Shown piece after piece: positions 7,408 to 13,533 of a DNA stretch of 24,848 bases; within the stretch, counting starts at the first letter, position 1, and each line of letters begins with the position of its first letter. Under the pieces are notes generated by a model that saw only the letters and a program-made list of their open reading frames with translations, was not told the origin of the DNA and did not search any database. Made by a program: the position numbers and the translations under genes. Source of the DNA: CAYUIS01 sp964444825 (lineage in GTDB: Bacteria > Chloroflexota > Anaerolineae > B4-G1); NCBI GenBank assembly GCA_964444825.1, contig CAYUIS010000071.1:1-24848 (forward strand), read 5' to 3'.

Positions 7408-8222
7408 TGCCCGAGCTCCCTGACCTCGAAGTCATCCGCCAGGTGTTGGCCCCTAAGCTGACCGGGCAGACGATCGTTGATGTCGAGGTCGTCCGGCCGC
7501 TGGTGGTGCGTGATCTTACCCACCAGGGCTTTGCCGAGACGCTGACTGGCCAGACCTTTGCCGACGTACTGCGGCGTGGAAAGATATTGTTGTTCCCTCT
7601 GGAATCCGGGCTGACGTTGGCCATCAACTGCAAACTGGCCGGCCGCCTTCAGTATGCGCTTCCTGACGAACGCCGCTTGACCAAAACGCAGGTTGTCCTC
7701 TGTCTTTCCAATGGCCGGCAGTTGCGCTACGGGGACCGCAAGTCGATGGGCCAGGTCTACCTGACCGACAGCCTCGCAGCCATCCCAGGCTGGACGGAGA
7801 TGGGACCGGAGCCACTTGACATCACACTTGAGGGGTTTGTCGAGCAACTGGGGCGGCATCGGGGCGAGATCAAGGGCGTCTTGACCCGGGGCAAAGCGGT
7901 AGCAGGGATAGGTAATGCATACGCCGACGAAATCTGCTTCGCGGCCCGGCTGTATCCATTTCGCAAAAGGACATCGCTCAGCGACGAGGAGATCACCCGC
8001 CTGTACGAAGCGATGCAATCGGTGTTACTGGACGCGATCGCGACATTGCGAGAACGGGTTGGGAATGAAATCCATCGCGAGGTACGCGACTTGCTCGTTG
8101 TACACAATAAGAGTGGTCAGCCCTGCCCGGTGTGTGGTGGTGTCATATCCACGGTCAAGGCTCAGAACCGAGCGACCGATTTCTGTCGCACGTGTCAGCC
8201 AGGTGGGCTGATACGAGGCTAG
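7407..8222 (+). CDS. mutM: Formamidopyrimidine-DNA glycosylase (Fpg/Nei family), atypical loop residues
   Basis: The 271-residue product begins MPELPDLEV, giving the catalytic N-terminal Pro2 and Glu3. The conserved Lys is Lys59 in RRGK, and the H2TH region is seen as GIGNAYADE. A C-terminal zinc finger uses C240, C243, C260 and C263 with the conserved Arg in NRATDF. The enzyme should excise oxidised bases and nick the abasic site. ATG 7407 is the start because Pro must be exposed after Met removal; a GTG three bases earlier would spoil this. Residues that fill the void after base flipping in E. coli Fpg (Met73, Arg108, Phe110) align with Leu, Lys and Met here (KLAG and RKSMG), so damage recognition may differ. 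It is coupled to the exonuclease gene. Confidence 0.88.
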   Translation: MPELPDLEVIRQVLAPKLTGQTIVDVEVVRPLVVRDLTHQGFAETLTGQTFADVLRRGKILLFPLESGLTLAINCKLAGRLQYALPDERRLTKTQVVLCLSNGRQLRYGDRKSMGQVYLTDSLAAIPGWTEMGPEPLDITLEGFVEQLGRHRGEIKGVLTRGKAVAGIGNAYADEICFAARLYPFRKRTSLSDEEITRLYEAMQSVLLDAIATLRERVGNEIHREVRDLLVVHNKSGQPCPVCGGVISTVKAQNRATDFCRTCQPGGLIRG

Positions 8223-8362
8223 GTGTAGCCCAAGCGCGATGAACCCGTAGGCCAAAAAGCAAGCCCTCGTCTATCATCCGTCCAGATTGCCGGTGCGTTC
8301 TGCGTTACAATTGTGTCATAGGTGCGTGGTGCATTTGCTCCTGGGGGCACTCCGGTTTTCCC

Positions 8363-8441
8363 GTCTTTGCGAGGGCGTCTTTTGCCCGAAGCAATCTCCC
8401 ATTCCGCTACGTGGAGATTGCTTCGCTTCGCTCGCAATGAC
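8363..8441. repeat. REP-like palindromic intergenic element
   Basis: The inner arms CGAAGCAATCTCC (8387-8399) and GGAGATTGCTTCG (8413-8425) are perfect complements around a 13-nt loop. The outer arms 8363-8373 and 8431-8441 pair with one mismatch. The wording of this element (GAAGCAATCTC with a CGCTCGCAATGACA end) is like an interspersed palindrome seen in many unrelated bacterial genomes. Only one copy lies in this window. Confidence 0.7.
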
Positions 8442-8482
8442 AGGTGCCCCGAGCGACAAATGCACCCTAGGTGCGCGCACCC

Positions 8483-8511
8483 TGGACGCCGCGTCGAATG
8501 TGTGCTAGAAT
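8483..8511 (+). promoter_or_regulatory. promoter of the L,D-transpeptidase gene
   Basis: TGGACG (8483-8488), a 17-bp spacer and TAGAAT (8506-8511), preceded by TGC as an extended -10, make a credible promoter. The perfect 12-bp palindrome GGTGCGCGCACC (8470-8481) touches the upstream edge of the -35 and could be an operator. Confidence 0.55.
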
Positions 8512-8548
8512 ATCTCCTCGATATTATCGTTGGAGCTAGAGACCGAGT

Positions 8549-9742
8549 ATGCGTCGCTATCTTGTTTTCGCCGTCGGATTGATCGTCCTGTTGGCTTGTA
8601 GCGTAGAGGTCGTCGAGGCGGCTGACCTGCGTGATCCAGGTCTTCCGCAGGCCCGCACGGTCGGCGGCCGTTACGTGTGTGTGCCCAGTCTCATCTGGAG
8701 CAATCCAGAACTGTGCCCCACCTACGGGCCGGGCACTACCGCCTACCGGCTCGCATCCATCCACCTGCCTGATCCATTGCCCGAGTTGCCCGTGCTGGAA
8801 CTTCCCCACAGTGAGGATGAAGAGCTTTTGCCCCATACCTATGCTTACGTCAAGAGCCTGCCGTTGAACGTGTACCGTCATCCAATGGAGGCCGCGATGG
8901 GGCTTCCGCCTGCGCGTGTGATGCTCTCTGGTGACTGGTGGGTCAGCCTGGATGGTCTGGTCGAGTATGGTGGGCAGCGGTGGTACCAGATCAATGCGGA
9001 GGAATTTGTGCCTGCCGATGCGCTGGTTATCGCCAGTGCATCCCATTTCCAGGGCGTCTATCTATCGGAGCAACCGCCCCATCCCTTCGCCTGGGCCAAC
9101 CGATGGGTGCACCCATCGGTCGTGCCTCGGGGAGCCGTCAACGAGGGGGTTGATCCAATTGGGCGTTATAGTATCGTCACCATCTTTGCCGAGGAACGGC
9201 GCGGCGATGAGATCTGGTACCTGATAGGCCCTGATCAGTGGGTGGAACAGGAGACCGTCTCCCGAGTGGACGTGGATCCGCCACCGGTCGGGGTGCCCCC
9301 GGGAGGGAAGTGGATCGAGGTCGATCTGTTCGAACAGACGGTGGCCGCCTACGAGGGTGAACGTATGGTCTATGCTACCCTGACGTCGAGTGGTCGTATA
9401 GGGACCGCCACGCCCCCTGGATTGTATCAACTCTGGGCCAAGATACGGGAGGGCAAGATGAGCAATCCCGACGTCGAGGATGGGAGCCCGGCCTGGTACT
9501 TTATTGAGGATGTGCCGTGGACGATGTACTTCCACGGCGGCTATTCGCTCCACGCGGCCTTCTGGCACGACGCCTTTGGCTTCACGCGCAGCCATGGCTG
9601 CGTCAACCTGGCGCCACGGGATGCAAAGTGGTTGTTTAACTGGGCCGATCCATTTATCCCTGACAACATGGAACAGCTTAACATCGGAGGGAATGTGCCA
9701 AATACGTGGGTCTGGGTTCATTTCTCTTCGCCCCTCGAATGA
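8549..9742 (+). CDS. Exported L,D-transpeptidase (YkuD domain)
   Basis: This 397-residue protein starts with an export signal. The hydrophobic core ends in LLAC (Cys17), which could be a lipobox, but a Sec site after VEA (about residue 24) is equally possible. The middle (about 90-250) has SH3-like, beta-rich stretches. The C-terminal YkuD catalytic domain (about 255-390) shows the signature HGGYS...SHGCVN with nucleophile Cys351 and His349. Enzymes of this family form 3-3 crosslinks in peptidoglycan or attach proteins to it by a cysteine thioester mechanism outside the cytoplasmic membrane. Its stop codon overlaps the start of the CapA-type gene (ATGA), so both are probably made from one transcript and serve the cell envelope. 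Confidence 0.88.
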   Translation: MRRYLVFAVGLIVLLACSVEVVEAADLRDPGLPQARTVGGRYVCVPSLIWSNPELCPTYGPGTTAYRLASIHLPDPLPELPVLELPHSEDEELLPHTYAYVKSLPLNVYRHPMEAAMGLPPARVMLSGDWWVSLDGLVEYGGQRWYQINAEEFVPADALVIASASHFQGVYLSEQPPHPFAWANRWVHPSVVPRGAVNEGVDPIGRYSIVTIFAEERRGDEIWYLIGPDQWVEQETVSRVDVDPPPVGVPPGGKWIEVDLFEQTVAAYEGERMVYATLTSSGRIGTATPPGLYQLWAKIREGKMSNPDVEDGSPAWYFIEDVPWTMYFHGGYSLHAAFWHDAFGFTRSHGCVNLAPRDAKWLFNWADPFIPDNMEQLNIGGNVPNTWVWVHFSSPLE

Positions 9743-11451
9743 GACTGAATACACCATTGCGCCGTGCCCTGTGGCTGGCCTTGTTTGCCGGCCTGGGCCT
9801 CGTCGCCGCGCTGGCTTTTGCCTGTGGTAGGGAGACGCCCCGTGGTATCACGCCAACTCCCACCCGCACCCCACGGCACACGCCCACGGTGACGCCTTCG
9901 CCGACCCTTACGCCTACACCCACGCCAACCCCGGCTTGGCCGGTGACGGTGTTTGTCCCACAGGGACTGCCCCTACCTGTGGCCGACGCGCTCACCTCCA
10001 CGCTGGCCGATCACCCTGACCTCTTTGCCATAGCGGCTTTGGCCGAGACGGCTGACGTACAAGTGACACTGGACCCTGGACCTGACGCCGTCCTTCTGGC
10101 CGACTGGACCTTTGCCGTGGTGGCCCCCTTTCCGACCCTGACCGATGGAGTATCCTGGACCCAGATCATCAGCCATTGGATTGGCGCACCGGCGGGGCCT
10201 TTTGCCGGGCAGCCCTTGTTGATGGCAGCCGACACGGCGGCGACCCTGTCTGCTATGCTGGGAGACCCGGCAGCGGGCGCGGTCGAGACCGTGCCGGCAG
10301 AGGAGATGGTCCAGCGGGCCTGGGATGCCCGCCTGGCCTGGGGTATCGTCCCCTTTGACCGGCTGGAGCCACGCTGGAAGGTATTGAGCGTGGATGGTAT
10401 ATCGGCGCTCAATCAAAGGCTGGATGTGGAGCCTTATCCGTTGACGCTCCATATCGGCGCGGACGGTCTCGGGCGCGGGGTGGTCAAACTCGAGGAGCAG
10501 TTAAGCGCTTATATCACCAACCGGGATCCTGGCAAGATGTCTGTGGTCGTGATGACGGGCGTGACTGCCCTCACCAGGGCCACCGCGATGCGGATGGTCC
10601 GTCACGGCGTGAGTTACCCTGCAGAAGATATCCGTCATTGGTTGGTCGGAGCTGACATCACCCACATCAGCAACGAGGTATCTTTTGCCGAAAACTGCCC
10701 ACCGGCAGGGGATTATTACACGATGGTGTTCTGCTCCGACCCCAGTTACTTTCAACTGCTGGAGGACATAGACATAGACGTGGTCGAGCTGACCGGCAAC
10801 CACCTGCTCGATTGGGGGTTGGATGCTATGAAGCTCTCGTTGATCATGTATGACACCCGCGGCATCCCATATTACGGGGGCGGGTGGAACCTGGCGCAGG
10901 CGCAACGTCCGTTGACGATCGCGCATGGCGTTCACACGTTTGGCTTTGTGGGCTGCAATCCGGCGGGGCCGGCCTCCGATTGGGCGACCGACGAACTGCC
11001 CGGCTCGGCCCCGTGTAACTTTGGCCGGGTTGCCGAGCAACTCGCTCCGCAGATCCGGGGACTCCGCGAGCAGGGCGCGATTCCCATCGTCACCCTACAG
11101 TATTTAGAGACCTACAGCTACGAGCCCACCGGACAGCAGCGCATCGATTTTCGGGAGCTGGCCGAAGCGGGGGCCGTCATCGTCAGTGGGAGCCAGGCTC
11201 ACCAACCACAGGGCTTTGACTTTGTCGATGGGACCTTTATCCACTACGGCCTGGGCAACCTGTTCTTTGATCAAATGCAGTCGCTGGAGACACGGCAGGA
11301 GTTTATCGACCGCCACGTCTTTTACGATGGACGCCACATCAGCACCGAGGTGCAAACGGCGATCCTGGAGGACTATGCTCGTCCTCGCCCAATGACGCCT
11401 GCCGAGCGGGAGACGCTGCTGAGAGCCACGTTCGCAGCGAGCGGATGGTGA
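9739..11451 (+). CDS. Probable lipoprotein: PBP-like domain fused to a CapA-type domain
   Basis: The 570-residue product begins with a signal peptide ending in AFAC (Cys29, a slightly unusual lipobox) and a Pro/Thr repeat linker (about 34-70). Residues about 72-245 resemble a small periplasmic binding-protein fold: an opening VTVFVPQGLPLP strand and alternating beta/alpha segments. From about 265 onward the CapA/PGA_cap metallophosphoesterase-like fold is recognisable by SNEVSF (about 310), GNHLLDWG (about 353) and GSQAHQPQGF (about 483). The usual first motif GDxM reads GVTAL, so the metal-binding Asp is missing. CapA is associated with poly-gamma-glutamate capsule in Bacillus; no capB or capC lies here. 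ATG 9739 overlaps the preceding stop; a GTG at 9706 would disrupt the signal peptide. Confidence 0.8.
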   Translation: MRLNTPLRRALWLALFAGLGLVAALAFACGRETPRGITPTPTRTPRHTPTVTPSPTLTPTPTPTPAWPVTVFVPQGLPLPVADALTSTLADHPDLFAIAALAETADVQVTLDPGPDAVLLADWTFAVVAPFPTLTDGVSWTQIISHWIGAPAGPFAGQPLLMAADTAATLSAMLGDPAAGAVETVPAEEMVQRAWDARLAWGIVPFDRLEPRWKVLSVDGISALNQRLDVEPYPLTLHIGADGLGRGVVKLEEQLSAYITNRDPGKMSVVVMTGVTALTRATAMRMVRHGVSYPAEDIRHWLVGADITHISNEVSFAENCPPAGDYYTMVFCSDPSYFQLLEDIDIDVVELTGNHLLDWGLDAMKLSLIMYDTRGIPYYGGGWNLAQAQRPLTIAHGVHTFGFVGCNPAGPASDWATDELPGSAPCNFGRVAEQLAPQIRGLREQGAIPIVTLQYLETYSYEPTGQQRIDFRELAEAGAVIVSGSQAHQPQGFDFVDGTFIHYGLGNLFFDQMQSLETRQEFIDRHVFYDGRHISTEVQTAILEDYARPRPMTPAERETLLRATFAASGW

Positions 11452-11458
11452 ACGACAT

Positions 11459-11827
11459 ATGAACGAGGGAAAACAAAGCACTGTGATGGAATTCGGATCG
11501 ATGCCCATCGATCCGATATACGCCTGGAGCATCGTGCTGGAACCGGTCGAGACCCTGATAGAGTGCACCTCCGGTTTTATTGAACAACTGGCCCGGGAGG
11601 CGTACGAGGGTGGGGAGGGCTTTGAGTACAAGGACGAGGAGTTGGAGCAGCGCTTCCTGGCCTTCTTTGACCGACTGGTGGCGGAGGGCACGCTGGCCCG
11701 CCTGCCGGATGCCCCGCCGGAGATGGGGCGTCGGATTCTTGGCCCTCGTCGATGGCTGCGTGCGCAGCGCATCCGCATCAACCGCCTGGTGGGGTATTGG
11801 CGCGCGCACGGCGGTCCAGACGCCTAG
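11459..11827 (+). CDS. Small hypothetical protein following the CapA-type gene
   Basis: This 122-residue protein is not recognised. It is predicted soluble and mostly helical, with an acidic middle (about 50-65) and a very basic C-terminal part (about 88-112, many Arg and a WLRAQRIRINR stretch). It has no signal peptide or membrane segment. It begins 8 bp after the CapA-type stop, so it is likely in the same operon. The ribosome binding site is poor, and an in-frame ATG at 11486 is an alternative start. Codon use resembles that of its neighbours, which supports it being real. Confidence 0.65.
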   Translation: MNEGKQSTVMEFGSMPIDPIYAWSIVLEPVETLIECTSGFIEQLAREAYEGGEGFEYKDEELEQRFLAFFDRLVAEGTLARLPDAPPEMGRRILGPRRWLRAQRIRINRLVGYWRAHGGPDA

Positions 11828-11859
11828 AATCCTGCTACGTTCTCGTTTTTACCCCTTTC

Positions 11860-11888
11860 TTGAGTCAAAGCCTGTTGAGTCAAAGCCT
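11860..11888 (+). repeat. paired 14-bp direct repeats, each containing TTGAGTCAA
   Basis: TTGAGTCAAAGCCT occurs at 11860-11873 and again at 11875-11888, 15 bp apart. Each copy holds the palindrome TTGAGTCAA. The second copy ends on the first base of the -35 box of the Rrf2 promoter, where an activator or repressor site would be expected. Confidence 0.75.
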
Positions 11889-11916
11889 TGACAAGCGATG
11901 GAAAACAATATATAAT
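11888..11916 (+). promoter_or_regulatory. perfect-consensus sigma70 promoter of the Rrf2 gene
   Basis: TTGACA (11888-11893), a 17-bp spacer and TATAAT (11911-11916) match the vegetative consensus exactly. The predicted start is near 11923, within the operator-like motif at 11925-11935. A strong core promoter combined with overlapping motifs suggests repression. Confidence 0.85.
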
Positions 11917-11924
11917 TAATACGA

Positions 11925-11935
11925 TAGGACTTATA
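11925..11935 (+). promoter_or_regulatory. operator-like motif at the Rrf2 transcription start
   Basis: TAGGACTTAT (11925-11934) and the overlapping GACTTATA (11928-11935) both recur in front of the TSUP gene (12425-12434 with one change, and 12403-12410 exact). The location at the predicted transcription start fits autorepression by the Rrf2 protein. The assignment is inference from sharing and position. Confidence 0.4.
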
Positions 11936-11960
11936 GGTTATATCGGTTATTAGTGAGGCG

Positions 11961-12374
11961 ATGAGGCTTTCCAAAAGAGGTGAATACGGCCTGCGGGCTC
12001 TGCAGGACTTGGCCATACATTACGGTGAGGGACCGGTCTCCAACCGGGACCTGGCCGAACGGAACCGCATCCCCGTTAGGTTCCTGGAGCAGATCATGCT
12101 CACGCTCAAGCACGGTCGCATCGTGCGCAGCCAGAAAGGTCCGCAAGGAGGGTACTATCTGGCTCGCTCTCCGCATCAGATCACGCTGGCAGAGGTAATA
12201 CGTTTGCTTGACGGGCCGCTGGCTCCCGTCAGTTGTGTCAGTGAGGTAGCTTACGAGCCCTGCGGTTGCCCCGATATGGAGACCTGCGGATTGCGTCGGG
12301 TGATGAAGGAGGTGCGAGATACGGTAGCGGGGATGATGGAGAGCACCACCTTGGCTGACCTGGTCGCCGGATAG
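11961..12374 (+). CDS. Rrf2-family transcriptional regulator with Cys cluster
   Basis: This 137-residue protein has the Rrf2 winged-helix layout: the start MRLSKRGEYGLRAL, a recognition helix in IPVRFLEQIMLTL (about 37-49), a wing with KGPQGGYYLARSP (about 59-71) and the ITLAEVIRLLDGPLAP stretch. Cysteines 92, 101, 103 and 109 lie in the loop where IscR and NsrR bind an iron-sulfur cluster, so redox, iron or NO sensing is possible; CymR-type Rrf2 proteins instead sense sulfur status through a partner. The TSUP transporter gene follows after 88 bp and shares candidate operator sequences, which favours a sulfur-linked regulon. GAGG lies just before the ATG. Confidence 0.88.
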   Translation: MRLSKRGEYGLRALQDLAIHYGEGPVSNRDLAERNRIPVRFLEQIMLTLKHGRIVRSQKGPQGGYYLARSPHQITLAEVIRLLDGPLAPVSCVSEVAYEPCGCPDMETCGLRRVMKEVRDTVAGMMESTTLADLVAG

Positions 12375-12402
12375 ACTCTGCCCTTGCGATCTCTTTTATT
12401 TC

Positions 12403-12434
12403 GACTTATATCCGATAAAATCACTAGGAGTTAT
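12403..12434 (+). promoter_or_regulatory. operator-like region upstream of the TSUP gene
   Basis: This AT-rich stretch contains GACTTATA (12403-12410) and TAGGAGTTAT (12425-12434), which match the motifs at the Rrf2 promoter. It also holds a near-palindrome TTATATCCGATAA (12406-12418). A clear -35/-10 pair for the transporter gene is not visible, so it may be cotranscribed with the Rrf2 gene or use a weak promoter here. Confidence 0.35.
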
Positions 12435-12462
12435 GTAATATAGTTCTGAAAGGAGAGACGAT

Positions 12463-13224
12463 ATGTCCATCTCGGTCCTCTGGTTAGTGGTTCTGCTTGC
12501 TCTGTTCTGTGAGTACATCGATTCAACATTGGGTATGGGGTACGGTACTACGCTCACGCCTATCCTGCTTCTGATGGGATACGAACCGGTGCAGATTGTG
12601 CCTTCGGTGCTGCTCTCAGAGTTTGTGACAGGCATTCTCGCGGGCGTGCTGCACCAAGGGCTTGGAAACGTCAGCTTCAAGCCCGGTACCCGCCCGTTCA
12701 GGGCCACCCTGGTACTCGCGGCATGCAGTGTCGTCGGTACATTGATCGCCGTCTTTGTCGCCGTCAACATACCCACCTGGGCGCTCAAGGCGTATATCGG
12801 CCTGCTCGTGCTGGCGATGGGCATCACCATCCTTTTGACCATGAACCGGACCTTTGCCTTCTCCTGGCGGAAGCTTGTTGGCCTGGGTCTTTTGGCTGCG
12901 CTTAACAAAGGGCTGAGCGGAGGCGGGTACGGCCCGGTCGTCTGCGGGGGTCAGGTGCTTACGGGCGTGGGCGAAAAGGAGGCCATCGGCGTCACGTCAA
13001 TGGCGGAGGGTTTGGTGTGTATCGTTGGAGTCCTTGCCTACATGCTGACCGGGAACGGTGCGATAGATTGGGGTCTAGCACCATCGCTCGTCTTGGGGGC
13101 TATGCTGTCCGTGCCGTTTGCCGCACTCACGGTCAAAAGGATGTCCTTCCGCAACTTACGCTGGGCGATCGGGAGCGCGGTCACCGGGCTCGGTGCTTTT
13201 ACGCTGATCAAACTGGTATGGTGA
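12463..13224 (+). CDS. TSUP (TauE/SafE) family membrane transporter
   Basis: The 253-residue protein is very hydrophobic, with about seven or eight predicted membrane segments arranged as two related halves, as is usual for the TauE/SafE family (about 250-270 residues). The N-terminal half carries STLGMGYGTTLTPILLLMG and the second half GLSGGGYGPVVCGGQVLTG, which are the glycine-rich pore signatures of the family. Known members move sulfite, sulfoacetate, sulfolactate or other organosulfur anions across the cytoplasmic membrane. The substrate here is not known. The adjacent Rrf2 regulator with shared motifs supports a sulfur-related role. AGGAGA lies at good spacing before the ATG. Confidence 0.88.
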   Translation: MSISVLWLVVLLALFCEYIDSTLGMGYGTTLTPILLLMGYEPVQIVPSVLLSEFVTGILAGVLHQGLGNVSFKPGTRPFRATLVLAACSVVGTLIAVFVAVNIPTWALKAYIGLLVLAMGITILLTMNRTFAFSWRKLVGLGLLAALNKGLSGGGYGPVVCGGQVLTGVGEKEAIGVTSMAEGLVCIVGVLAYMLTGNGAIDWGLAPSLVLGAMLSVPFAALTVKRMSFRNLRWAIGSAVTGLGAFTLIKLVW

Positions 13225-13257
13225 GCGGCCAGAGCCAGATCTGTGCTGTTGGTCTCC

Positions 13258-13286
13258 TTGTCAAGCCTATCACGGGATGGTATAAT
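13258..13286 (+). promoter_or_regulatory. promoter of tRNA-Ser
   Basis: TTGTCA (13258-13263), a 17-bp spacer and TATAAT (13281-13286) with TGG in front (extended -10) form a strong promoter. The tRNA begins 17 nt downstream of the -10, so the primary transcript has a leader of about 10 nt. Confidence 0.8.
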
Positions 13287-13303
13287 CCCCGCCGCAATGG
13301 TAC

Positions 13304-13393
13304 GGAGAGGTAGCATAGTCCGGCCTAATGCGCGCGCCTGGAGAGCGCGTGAGCCGAAAGGCTCCGCGGGTTCGAATCCCGCCCTCTCCGCCA
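13304..13393 (+). tRNA. tRNA-Ser (anticodon GGA)
   Basis: The 90-nt gene folds as a class II tRNA. The acceptor stem GGAGAGG (13304-13310) pairs with CCTCTCC (13383-13389), followed by discriminator G and an encoded CCA. The D-stem is GCAT/ATGC, the anticodon stem CGCGC/GCGCG with loop CTGGAGA, giving anticodon GGA (Ser, UCC/UCU). The long variable arm is GAGCC-GAAA-GGCTC and the T-arm GCGGG-TTCGAAT-CCCGC. The long variable arm and discriminator G are serine identity features. No integrase or attachment duplication is seen next to it. Confidence 0.97.
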
Positions 13394-13397
13394 GTCC

Positions 13398-13428
13398 GGG
13401 GCGGCTCTTCCAAAGGGTCGCCCCGTTT
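13398..13428 (+). terminator. hairpin terminator after tRNA-Ser
   Basis: GGGGCGGCTC (13398-13407) pairs with GGGTCGCCCC (13415-13424) over ten positions including two G-T pairs, with a 7-nt loop. The T run is short (TTT, 13426-13428), so termination may be partial. It begins only four bases after the CCA end. Confidence 0.65.
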
Positions 13429-13449
13429 GTCAGAAAGGGTGTCCTGGCA

Positions 13450-13533
13450 ATGGCACGCAGCGGCGAGATGATAGATGGGCACAGTGCGCTGGCCCAGTTG
13501 CGTTGCGAACCGTATCTGGAGGAGGAGAGATGA
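13450..13533 (+). CDS. possible 27-residue leader ORF coupled to the esterase gene
   Basis: A short frame starts with ATG at 13450, has AAAGGG about nine bases upstream, and ends with TGA at 13531-13533 overlapping the esterase ATG (ATGA). The peptide starts MARSGEMIDG and ends in EEER, with no run of one amino acid that would suggest attenuation. It may be a translated leader, or chance. Part of its end simply encodes the purine-rich ribosome binding site of the esterase. Confidence 0.2.
   Translation: MARSGEMIDGHSALAQLRCEPYLEEER

Larger units (their letters stand above)
8223..8548. other. Intergenic region between glycosylase and L,D-transpeptidase genes
   Basis: This 326-bp gap holds a small hairpin at the glycosylase stop (8217-8230, no T run), a REP-like palindrome (8363-8441), two overlapping short palindromes (8463-8481) and the promoter of the next gene (8483-8511). 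I see no convincing gene in it. Short reading frames crossing the palindrome encode the RLLRFARND-type peptide that such repeats commonly yield. Confidence 0.7.

Noticed and set aside
7146..8018. 290-codon minus-strand frame
   Set aside because: It is antisense to the MrfB end and the glycosylase, both with clear catalytic motifs and a coupled junction.
8322..8582. 86-codon plus-strand frame across the palindrome
   Set aside because: It encodes the RLLRFARND-type peptide typical of translated intergenic palindromes and runs into the L,D-transpeptidase start in another frame.
13304..13428. tRNA-Ser as an integration site
   Set aside because: No integrase, no duplication of the tRNA 3' end and no change in gene style is seen on either side.
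13243..13533. 96-codon frame running through tRNA-Ser
   Set aside because: It reads across a complete tRNA gene and hairpin. Only its last 27 codons are worth listing.
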